From the NCBI GenBank assembly GCA_937873805.1, contig CALMWO010000059.1, positions 1 through 11,436 of the forward strand: a stretch of DNA of 11,436 bases, read 5' to 3'. This document shows positions 6,013 to 11,436 of this stretch, one piece after another (within the stretch, counting starts at the first letter, position 1; each line of letters begins with the position of its first letter). Source of the DNA: an uncultured Hyphomonadaceae bacterium. Its GTDB lineage: Bacteria; Pseudomonadota; Alphaproteobacteria; Caulobacterales; Hyphomonadaceae. The translations under genes were made by a program, and so were the position numbers. The notes beneath the pieces were generated by a model. The model made no database searches. It had not been told where the DNA came from and was given only the letters and a program-made list of their open reading frames with translations.

Positions 6013-6026
6013 GCGTTGTCTTAATG
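6007..6026. promoter_or_regulatory. Perfect 7+7 dyad, possible operator upstream of the Hpt gene
   Basis: CATTAAG (6007-6013) and CTTAATG (6020-6026) are perfect inverted repeats with a 6-base spacer. AT-rich symmetry stands out in this GC-rich sequence. Read as direct repeats it is TTAA-N8-TTAA, one base wider than the TTAA-N7-TTAA site of CtrA, the cell-cycle regulator of Caulobacter-like bacteria. It lies 166 bases before the Hpt start. Whether it is a dimeric operator or a variant CtrA box cannot be decided here. Confidence 0.4.
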
Positions 6027-6122
6027 AATCCCGTTGATGATCACAGCGGGCGCAGGACAACTGTTTTTTCTCGCAGCAGCGGAAAATGCGGAGCTTTCGC
6101 TTCACGCCTGGGAAACCTTGCG

Positions 6123-6175
6123 TGTGATCTACCGCGGCGCTCGCGAGAGCGCCGGGAGGGGCGTCGTAGATTACG
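6123..6175 (+). promoter_or_regulatory. Two-level stem structure with GCGA tetraloop in the Hpt gene leader
   Basis: CGGCGCTC (6135-6142) and GAGCGCCG (6147-6154) pair perfectly over GCGA, a GNRA-type tetraloop that is unusually stable in RNA. Around it, 6123-6132 (TGTGATCTAC) pairs with 6166-6175 (GTAGATTACG) over 10 pairs, two of them G-U. The element ends about 6 bases before the GAGG/CAGG ribosome site, close enough to influence translation. Pairing is read from the sequence; a regulatory role is inferred. Confidence 0.45.
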
Positions 6176-6191
6176 AAGTTGAGGCAGGACC

Positions 6192-6578
6192 ATGAGCGCA
6201 GCAGCAGATCCAACCGCATCGCCCGAGTGGGAATCCGCCCGCGCCGAATGGTGGGGCCAGACCAAGACCGAACTCGCGCGCCTTCAGGATGCCGTGAATG
6301 GCGCAACGCCGGATACGCTGAAGCTTGAGACGATCTATGCGCCGATGCACGACATGGCGGGTCTCGCCGGCGTGCTTGGCTATCCCCTGCTCGGCAAGAT
6401 CGCGCGCGGGTTGATCGAGACGTTGCGCAAGGGCACCAATCCGCTGGACGCCCGGATGCTGATGGTGGCGAAAGCTCATCTAGCGGCACTGGTTGCGCTG
6501 CACGCTAAAGACGTACGCGGCGAAGGCGGCCCTGCGGGCCTGGCGGTGATGGCGAAGCTGGCGTCGATCCACGCCTGA
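6192..6578 (+). CDS. Small Hpt (histidine phosphotransfer) domain protein
   Basis: This 128-residue cytosolic protein is almost only an Hpt helical bundle, which relays phosphoryl groups between a hybrid histidine kinase and a response regulator. The phospho-acceptor is likely His53 in MHDMAGLAGVLGYPLL (52-67). The form H-D-x-x-G followed by FGYPLL/LGYPLL is common in alphaproteobacterial Hpt proteins. The residue three after the histidine, usually lysine (HDIKG), is alanine here. Helices follow at about 68-79 and 86-105. GAGG and CAGG lie 5-11 bases before the ATG. No kinase or response regulator is adjacent, so its partners are elsewhere. The upstream 353 bases carry a dyad and a strong RNA stem, suggesting dedicated control. 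Confidence 0.8.
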   Translation: MSAAADPTASPEWESARAEWWGQTKTELARLQDAVNGATPDTLKLETIYAPMHDMAGLAGVLGYPLLGKIARGLIETLRKGTNPLDARMLMVAKAHLAALVALHAKDVRGEGGPAGLAVMAKLASIHA

Positions 6579-6587
6579 TACGCGACA
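6575..6587 (+). repeat. 13-base direct repeat spanning the Hpt stop codon (copy 2)
   Basis: CTGATACGCGACA, identical to 5835-5847, again with TGA as the stop codon of the gene it ends. CTTTTTCG follows directly. Confidence 0.6.
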
Positions 6588-6638
6588 CTTTTTCGCCATT
6601 CGCGCGGCGCTGGTATCAATGTCGGCGCTGCGCCTAGC

Positions 6639-7778
6639 CTAGAGACAGCGGTAGAGCGCATCGATCAGGCGCGAGCGCCGATCGTCCTCGAGCAGGTGCG
6701 TGCCCTGGCGGTTCATGATGTAACCGCCGCTGGGGTTGAGGAGGGAGGCGGCGGGGGGGCGCGTATCGGGAGGGCGGAAGGCGCCTGAGCCGCCCCAGCC
6801 GGAGTGGCACAGCGTTGACGGGTTCGGGCCGTAGATCAGCGGCAGATTGCGCATGACGCCGGCGCCGAAGGCGACTGTGCCTGGCAGCACACGGTCTTCA
6901 CCGGAGACGCGCGCGCGCGTGAGTTCATCCCACATCACAGGCGCGATGACGCGTGTTTCCCCGATGCGCCCCTTCAAGGCGTAGGCGGAGTAAAGACGCG
7001 CAAGCGCGGCGGCCGTGCCGTGGCCGTTGGCGGATGGAATTTCTGCCAGCCGCCATTCGGTCGCGCCGCGATTGGCGGCGGCCCATGGCGTCAGGAAAGC
7101 GGCGCGCGTGGCTTCGTTGTTGTGCGGGAAACGTGCGGCGGTCTTTGGTTTCAGCAGCTGGGCGACGCGGCCGTGCTCGCTTTCGGGCAGGCCGATCCAG
7201 AAATCGATGCCGAGCGGCTTGCAGATGTCTTCGCGCAGGATCGTACCGAGCGAACGCTTCGAGACGCGGCGAACGAGTTCGCCGGCGATATAGCCCCAGG
7301 TCAGTGGATGATAGCCGGAGCCCTCGCCCCTGCCCCACATCGGCTTCAGCTTCGCGAGTTCGACGGAGAGCGCCGGAGGATCGAGCCAGAGGCTAGGATC
7401 GATTGGATCGGGAAAACCGGGGATGCCGGCCTGATGTGACAATGCTTCGGCGACAGTGAAGGCGCCTTTGCCGTTGGCGGCGAATTCCGGCCAGTAATCT
7501 GCAACAGGCGAGTCGTAATCTAGCTTGCCGCGTTCAACCAGCGTCGCAATCACCATGGCGCCGACAGGCTTGGTTGCCGAATAGACCGGACAGAGCGTGT
7601 CTTCGGCCCATGGGATTTCACCTGCACGGTCTGCGAAGCCGCCGCGAAGATCGACAACAAGCTCATCGCCTACAAAGGCGGCAAACGAAGCGCCGTGCTC
7701 ATGGCCTCCCGTGAAGTTCTTCTCGAATGCCTCGCGGACGGGCTCGAATCCGGCGGCGGTAAATCCACTGATGCTCAT
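6639..7778 (-). CDS. Serine hydrolase of the beta-lactamase / EstB esterase family
   Basis: This 379-residue hydrolase has the penicillin-binding-protein/class C beta-lactamase fold. The S-x-x-K nucleophile motif is SATK (Ser67, Lys70). The Y-x-N position is Tyr156 in GSGYHPLTWGY, and the third motif (KTG in beta-lactamases) is HSGWGG (325-330), as in EstB-type esterases. No signal peptide is evident, so a cytosolic esterase or amidase is likelier than a lactamase; substrate unknown. A proline-rich stretch FRPPDTRPPAASLLNPSGG (334-352), encoded partly by a C7 run, is longer than the loop I expect before YIMNRQ. The start at 7778 (MSISGF) fits best; in-frame ATGs at 7790 and 7814 are possible, and none has a strong Shine-Dalgarno sequence. 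It is divergent from the VOC gene at 7853. Confidence 0.92.
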   Translation of the reverse strand: MSISGFTAAGFEPVREAFEKNFTGGHEHGASFAAFVGDELVVDLRGGFADRAGEIPWAEDTLCPVYSATKPVGAMVIATLVERGKLDYDSPVADYWPEFAANGKGAFTVAEALSHQAGIPGFPDPIDPSLWLDPPALSVELAKLKPMWGRGEGSGYHPLTWGYIAGELVRRVSKRSLGTILREDICKPLGIDFWIGLPESEHGRVAQLLKPKTAARFPHNNEATRAAFLTPWAAANRGATEWRLAEIPSANGHGTAAALARLYSAYALKGRIGETRVIAPVMWDELTRARVSGEDRVLPGTVAFGAGVMRNLPLIYGPNPSTLCHSGWGGSGAFRPPDTRPPAASLLNPSGGYIMNRQGTHLLEDDRRSRLIDALYRCL

Positions 7779-7852
7779 GGACCATGACATCGGGCGAGAG
7801 GCGTTGCAGGTCAACCGTGCTTGCGCTCAACTCGCGCCCACGGAGGACGGAC

Positions 7853-8311
7853 ATGGAAATCAACGGCATTGCGCACGTCCAGATCACCGCAGGGCGGTAC
7901 GATGTGGCGCGAGCGTTCTATTCGCAGCTGCTGCCCTTCCTCGGGCTGAAACAGGTGCTGGACAACGAATACGGATATTATTGCGTTGGCGGCCGGACGG
8001 GCGTGCTGATCTCGCGGCCTGCTCCCGAACATGAAGGCGCGCGCTTCGTGCAACAACGTGTCGGGCTGCATCATGTGTGCTTCCGCGTGCGTTCGCGCGA
8101 GGACATCGACGAGGCATATGCGTTCGTAAAAACGCTTGGCGTGCCGATCATACACGCGCCGCAGGAGGATAGTTGGGCCCCGGGATATTATTCGATCCTG
8201 TTCGAAGACCCGGACGGCGTGCGACTGGAGTTGAATTTCGTGCCGGGCAAGGGCGTGTTCGGTACGGAAGAACAGGCGCTGAAACCGGACTATCCGAGAC
8301 CGCAGCCCTAG
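7853..8311 (+). CDS. VOC (glyoxalase/dioxygenase-fold) family protein
   Basis: This 152-residue metal-dependent VOC enzyme has likely metal ligands His8 (IAHVQI), His74 (LHHVCFRV) and Glu126 (DPDGVRLELNFV), the standard His-His-Glu set. Family members include glyoxalase I, fosfomycin-resistance enzymes and extradiol dioxygenases; the substrate here is not known. The start at 7853 has GGAGG 6 bases upstream, while a possible upstream start would add 23 unrelated residues. It is divergent from the serine hydrolase, with 74 bases between starts. It is convergent with the next VOC gene, the two stop codons sharing the palindrome CTAG at 8308-8311. Last residues after about 132 form a charged, proline-rich tail. 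Confidence 0.9.
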   Translation: MEINGIAHVQITAGRYDVARAFYSQLLPFLGLKQVLDNEYGYYCVGGRTGVLISRPAPEHEGARFVQQRVGLHHVCFRVRSREDIDEAYAFVKTLGVPIIHAPQEDSWAPGYYSILFEDPDGVRLELNFVPGKGVFGTEEQALKPDYPRPQP

Positions 8312-8685
8312 CCGCGATCCCAGAAAACGGCTTCGAGCGTGTGGCCGTCGGGGTCGGTGAGGACAGTGCCGAAATATTCTGGGCCGATGTCGGGACGCAG
8401 GCCGACGGGGCGGACCTGTTTGCCGCCCTGTTCTGTCGCGATGCGATTGAAGGCGGCGACGGCCTCGCGGCTTGGCGCGCGGAAGGCGACGTGGTTGCGC
8501 TCGCCGATGATGCTTTTGTCCGGCGCCGCCGGATAAAGGAAGAAGCCCCAGTCCTGCAGCGTGCCGAAGGCTGCTTCATCAGGCTTCAGGCGCTGCAGCT
8601 TGTAGCCGAGGGGCGCGAGGGCGGCGATGTAGAAGGAGACCGCGCGGTCATAGTCGCGAACACCGAGTGATGTGTGGTCGATCAT
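8308..8685 (-). CDS. VOC (glyoxalase/bleomycin-resistance-like) family protein
   Basis: This 125-residue VOC protein has ligands His4 (MIDHTSLGV), His65 (RNHVAFRA) and Glu118 (DPDGHTLEAVF), all in register with the family. The segment RAVSFYIAALAPLGYK is the typical first helix-strand module. The start at 8685 is preceded by GGAGGGACGGAC, nearly the same ribosome-site sequence as the other VOC gene (GGAGGACGGAC). An open frame extends 112 codons further upstream, but it is the shadow of the pyridoxal kinase gene and has no VOC features. It lies 58 bases downstream of the kinase gene on the same strand, so the two may form an operon. Substrate unknown. Confidence 0.92.
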   Translation of the reverse strand: MIDHTSLGVRDYDRAVSFYIAALAPLGYKLQRLKPDEAAFGTLQDWGFFLYPAAPDKSIIGERNHVAFRAPSREAVAAFNRIATEQGGKQVRPVGLRPDIGPEYFGTVLTDPDGHTLEAVFWDRG

Positions 8686-8743
8686 GTCCGTCCCTCCATC
8701 AACGTTGGATGTAGGGTTCCTGTCTGCGGATTGCAGGGGCGGC

Positions 8744-9610
8744 TCAGGAAATCTTGCGGACTGCGGCGGGCGGCGGGCTGGCGAGACGGTCGCTGCATGC
8801 GGCCAGGTTGAGCTCCGCGCCGCCCCATTGCGAGGTCTTGTCGATGACGAGGTGCGTCGCGCCGACCGCATCGGCGAGCGCCGCTTCCGGTGCGAGGCCT
8901 GAAACGAGGCCGCCGGTGAACCTGAGCGTGAGCATGTCGCCCGTACCGTTCGGAATCTTGCCGGCGATGCGCGTCGTTTCCGCCAGCAGCGCCATATCAG
9001 GATCGACATAGAGAACGCCAATGCCGGCGGGCGACGGAATCGAAGAGATCAGCCAGCGGCCTCCCCTGCTTCTGGCTTCGCGTGCGACGTCTTCAGGCGT
9101 CTGAAGCGATGCGAGATCGGTGGCGGTAAGTTTCGCGAACTCCCACAGATTGGGAGCGAGAATGTCGGCGCGTGGCGCGAGGTCAGCCATCAGCGCGGCT
9201 GCGGTTTCCGGCTTGATGTAAAGGCCCGGCGTTTCGTCACCCATGACCGGATCGATGACGATGATCGGCTTGTCGGGGAAATGCCGGTGAGATTGACCGC
9301 GCGGCGTGGCGCGGATGCGGTCAATTGCGTCGCAGGCGACGGCGATCTGCTCGGGCGCGGAGAAATAGCCGGTGACGACGGCGTCCATCAGGCCGAACAG
9401 ATTGTTGGCTGCAACGCCTTCCAGCATTTTGGTCATCGTATCTGCGGCGACGGAGCCGCCGCCGGGCGGTCCCCAGCCGGGATGCCGGCCGAACAGGCAG
9501 GTGGGGATCAGGACAGGATCGACCTTCATCGGGCCGAGCACGTAGGGCGCTATGCCTCCTCCGACGCGAGAGGCGGCGACGTAGGACGAAATCACGAGAA
9601 CCAGAGGCAT
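8744..9610 (-). CDS. pdxY: Pyridoxal kinase (PdxY/PdxK type)
   Basis: This enzyme phosphorylates pyridoxal with ATP in the vitamin B6 salvage pathway, giving pyridoxal 5'-phosphate. At 288 residues it fits the PdxY family of the ribokinase superfamily. Visible landmarks are the N-terminal ISSYVAASRVGGG (8-19), FGRHPGWGPPGGG (40-52), the ATP-side strand VIDPVMGDETPGLY (118-131) with the APNLWE turn (152-157), and the anion-hole and catalytic motif NGTGDM (221-226), with Asp225 as the general base. Start: the ATG at 9610 gives the expected MPLVLVISSYV; the ribosome site is weak. It is followed by the VOC gene, and is divergent from the malyl-CoA thioesterase-like gene with 125 bases between starts. 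Confidence 0.92.
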   Translation of the reverse strand: MPLVLVISSYVAASRVGGGIAPYVLGPMKVDPVLIPTCLFGRHPGWGPPGGGSVAADTMTKMLEGVAANNLFGLMDAVVTGYFSAPEQIAVACDAIDRIRATPRGQSHRHFPDKPIIVIDPVMGDETPGLYIKPETAAALMADLAPRADILAPNLWEFAKLTATDLASLQTPEDVAREARSRGGRWLISSIPSPAGIGVLYVDPDMALLAETTRIAGKIPNGTGDMLTLRFTGGLVSGLAPEAALADAVGATHLVIDKTSQWGGAELNLAACSDRLASPPPAAVRKIS

Positions 9611-9735
9611 GGCTTGTCCAATCGCTCATCGCGCGTGGCGAATTCGCGACAATAACCAAGCCTGGGGCGGGCTCCAGCTTGATCTTGTGCCGGGGCTCCG
9701 CCATGTGTCGCCTTCACGATTTTGAGGGGCCTTCC

Positions 9736-10632
9736 ATGTCCGCCAGCACTGCCAGCATCAGGCCGCGCCGCTCGGTGCTCTATATGCCCGGCGCGAACGA
9801 GCGCGCTCTCGAGAAAGCCAAGACGCTGCCGGCAGATTCGCTGATCCTGGACCTGGAAGACGCCGTCGCGCCCGAGGCCAAGGTTGAAGCGCGCGACCGG
9901 GTCTGCGGCGTGGTGAAGGCGGGCGGCTATGGCCCGCGCGAGCTGATCATCCGCATCAACGGGCAGGACACAGAATGGGGCAAGGCGGACCTCAAGGCCG
10001 CAGCGCACGCCAAGCCGGATGCGATCCTCGCGCCGAAAGTGACAAGCGGCGATGATATCCGCTGGCTGGACGAAGCTCTTTCGGAAGCTGGCGCTAGCGC
10101 GGCGCTGGGCCTGTGGGTGATGATCGAGACCCCGCTGTCGATCCTCAACATCAAGGACATTGCCTCGACCGCGCAGACGACGCGTCTGTCCGGCTTCGTG
10201 ATGGGGTCGAACGACCTGATCAAGGATTTCCGGGCCGAGCCGATGCCGGGGCGCGAGAACCTGGCCGCGTGCTACACGCTCGCGATCGCGGCGGCGCGGG
10301 CCTACGACCTGCTGGTGTTCGACGGCGTCTATAACGACATTGCCAACGCGGAAGGCTTCGTCGCTGAATCGAAACAGGCGAAGGCTTTCGGCTTCGACGG
10401 AAAGACGCTGATCCACCCGACGCAGGTGGAGCCCTGCAACACGATCTTCGCGCCGCCGGCGGAAGCAGTGCAACAATCGCGCGACGTGATCGCGGCCTTC
10501 GCTGATCCGGCCAATGCCGGCAAGGGCGTGCTGAAGGTCAACGGCAAGATGACCGAGCTTTTGCATCTTGCGCAGGCGAGGCGCATGGTCGCCGTGGCTG
10601 AAGCGATTGCCCAGAGAGAGGCCGTGCAGTGA
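9736..10632 (+). CDS. mcl2: (3S)-malyl-CoA thioesterase / HpcH-HpaI family CoA-ester lyase
   Basis: This 298-residue protein belongs to the CitE-like CoA-ester lyase superfamily. It has the RRSVLYMPGANERALEKA opening, LILDLEDAVAP (36-46), RING (73-76, Arg73), VMIETP with metal ligand Glu131, MGSNDL with Asp160, and FDGKTLIHPTQVE (220-232). This matches Mcl2-type (3S)-malyl-CoA thioesterase, as I recall it from Rhodobacter, more than Mcl1, which has a different N terminus and an insertion. In the ethylmalonyl-CoA pathway it would release malate from malyl-CoA; lyase activity cannot be excluded. GAGGGG stands before the ATG at 9736. An upstream in-frame ATG (9679) would add 19 unrelated residues. 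Its stop overlaps the start of the mesaconyl-CoA hydratase gene (GTGA), so the two are translationally coupled. Confidence 0.85.
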   Translation: MSASTASIRPRRSVLYMPGANERALEKAKTLPADSLILDLEDAVAPEAKVEARDRVCGVVKAGGYGPRELIIRINGQDTEWGKADLKAAAHAKPDAILAPKVTSGDDIRWLDEALSEAGASAALGLWVMIETPLSILNIKDIASTAQTTRLSGFVMGSNDLIKDFRAEPMPGRENLAACYTLAIAAARAYDLLVFDGVYNDIANAEGFVAESKQAKAFGFDGKTLIHPTQVEPCNTIFAPPAEAVQQSRDVIAAFADPANAGKGVLKVNGKMTELLHLAQARRMVAVAEAIAQREAVQ

Positions 10633-11436
10633 CCCTCAAATCCGATCCCGGCAATTTCTTCGAGGATTTCGTCGTTGGCGACGAACTGATCCATGCAACG
10701 CCGCGCACGGTGACGGAGGCGGATGCTGCGATCTATACCAGCCTTACCGGCTCGCGGTTCGCACTTTATTCGGCGGATACGTTCGCGCAGGATTGTGGGC
10801 TGCCGAGCGCGCCGATCGATCCCCTGCTGGCCTTCCACGTCGTGTTCGGAAAGACAGTGCCGGACATTTCGCTGAATGCCGTGGCGAACCTTGGCTATGC
10901 CGACGGCCGCTTTCTCTCGCCTGTCTTCCCAGGAGACACGCTGCGCGCGGTTTCGGAAGTGATCGGCGTCAAGGAGAACTCCAACGGCAAGACCGGCGTC
11001 GTCTGGGTGCGCACGCGCGGGTACAATCAGGAGAATGACGAAGTCCTCAGCTATGTGCGCTGGGTGATGGTCAACAAGAAGGACCCGAGCCATCCGGCGC
11101 CGGCGACCGTTGTGCCGGAGCTGCCGCAGGTTGTTGATCCGAAGGAGCTGCCGGAGCGCAGCCTCAGCGGGACGGAGTACAACTTCGTACTGGCCGGATC
11201 ACCGTTCGGCTTCGAGGACTATGAGATCGGCGAGAAGATCGACCATGTCGACGCTTTCACCGTTGAAGAAGCCGAGCACCAGATTGCGACGCGGCTCTAC
11301 CAGAACACCGCCAAGGTTCACTTCAACCAGTACGCCCAGGCTCAGACGCCGCGCGGCAAACGCCTGATCTATGGCGGCGTTGCGATCTCGCTGGCGCGCT
11401 CGCTGGCGTTCAACGGCCCCGCCAACGCAGCCGAGA
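10629..11436 (+). CDS. mch: Mesaconyl-CoA hydratase (beta-methylmalyl-CoA dehydratase), 3' end cut by the window
   Basis: The first 269 codons of a MaoC-like double hotdog protein are present; the family is about 340 residues. The enzyme hydrates mesaconyl-C1-CoA to beta-methylmalyl-CoA in the ethylmalonyl-CoA pathway, just before the lyase that gives glyoxylate and propionyl-CoA. Family signatures are clear: PGNFFEDFVVGD (7-18), HATPRTVTEAD (22-32), LTGSRFALYSAD (39-50), AFHVVFGKTVPDISLNAVANLGYADGRF (68-95), and NGKTGVVWVRT (119-129). The second hotdog starts near FEDYEIGEKIDH (195-206). The start is GTG at 10629, overlapping the previous stop by 4 bases, with GAGAGAGG upstream. Coupling to the mcl2-like gene supports a shared pathway role. 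Confidence 0.9.
   Translation, partial: MTLKSDPGNFFEDFVVGDELIHATPRTVTEADAAIYTSLTGSRFALYSADTFAQDCGLPSAPIDPLLAFHVVFGKTVPDISLNAVANLGYADGRFLSPVFPGDTLRAVSEVIGVKENSNGKTGVVWVRTRGYNQENDEVLSYVRWVMVNKKDPSHPAPATVVPELPQVVDPKELPERSLSGTEYNFVLAGSPFGFEDYEIGEKIDHVDAFTVEEAEHQIATRLYQNTAKVHFNQYAQAQTPRGKRLIYGGVAISLARSLAFNGPANAAE

Noticed and set aside
6007..6026. Calling the dyad a true CtrA box
   Set aside because: The TTAA half-sites are 8 bases apart rather than 7, so it is kept only as a possible operator.
6579..6638. Terminator between the Hpt gene and the serine hydrolase
   Set aside because: GGCGCTG repeats and CTTTTT occur, but I could not draw a convincing hairpin next to the T run.
8686..9021. Upstream extension of the minus-strand VOC gene
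   Set aside because: The added 112 residues are a shadow of the pyridoxal kinase; the ATG at 8685 has GGAGG and the family N terminus.
9611..9735. Promoters between pyridoxal kinase and the mcl2-like gene
   Set aside because: Only weak -10-like hexamers and a bulged stem (about 9658-9680) are present; no paired -35/-10 elements could be supported.
9592..10566. Long minus-strand open frame opposite the mcl2-like gene
   Set aside because: It is fully antisense to a gene with clear catalytic motifs; the translated product is Arg/His-rich and featureless.
10329..11093. Minus-strand open frame across the mcl2-like/mch junction
   Set aside because: It is antisense to two conserved coupled genes and has no recognisable domain.

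Overview
The window reads as ordinary chromosome from a GC-rich alphaproteobacterium. A Caulobacterales/Hyphomonadaceae-type host is my guess, based on the style of the proteins, the LeuB-Asd neighbourhood and the ethylmalonyl-CoA-pathway genes. No taxonomic marker is present. I see no tRNA, rRNA, CRISPR array, insertion sequence or phage gene.

Layout, left to right. The start of a Rossmann-fold gene (minus) is divergent from a LysR regulator (plus), with two nested dyads between them. Next on the plus strand come leuB (leucine biosynthesis), a small VOC/glyoxalase-fold protein and an unrecognised protein with one membrane segment. A convergent NTF2/SnoaL-like gene (minus) follows. A 200-base control region with three successive hairpins leads into an aspartate-semialdehyde dehydrogenase homologue, followed by a RarD-type EamA permease. 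A second control region (5839-6191) holds a terminator-like hairpin, a possible 38-residue ORF, a perfect 7+7 dyad and a long stem with a GNRA-capped hairpin. It leads into a small Hpt (histidine phosphotransfer) protein. A beta-lactamase-fold serine hydrolase (minus) and a VOC protein (plus) then diverge. The VOC gene runs tail to tail into another VOC gene (minus), which lies behind a pyridoxal kinase gene. Divergent from the kinase are two overlapping plus-strand genes: a malyl-CoA thioesterase/lyase-family enzyme and mesaconyl-CoA hydratase (cut by the window end). These last two belong to the ethylmalonyl-CoA route of acetyl-CoA assimilation.

The most striking observation is in the aspartate-semialdehyde dehydrogenase homologue. 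It is intact and full length and sits near leuB, as true asd genes often do. However, the catalytic cysteine of the family motif is a glycine and the catalytic histidine is a valine. It is probably catalytically dead or repurposed. Its leader carries three hairpins and a 22-codon ORF with three consecutive threonine codons that overlaps the gene start. The second control region, before the Hpt gene, is the other place where sequence structure is not explained by the genes. Otherwise the window is metabolic housekeeping; I do not see a convincing new multi-gene system.
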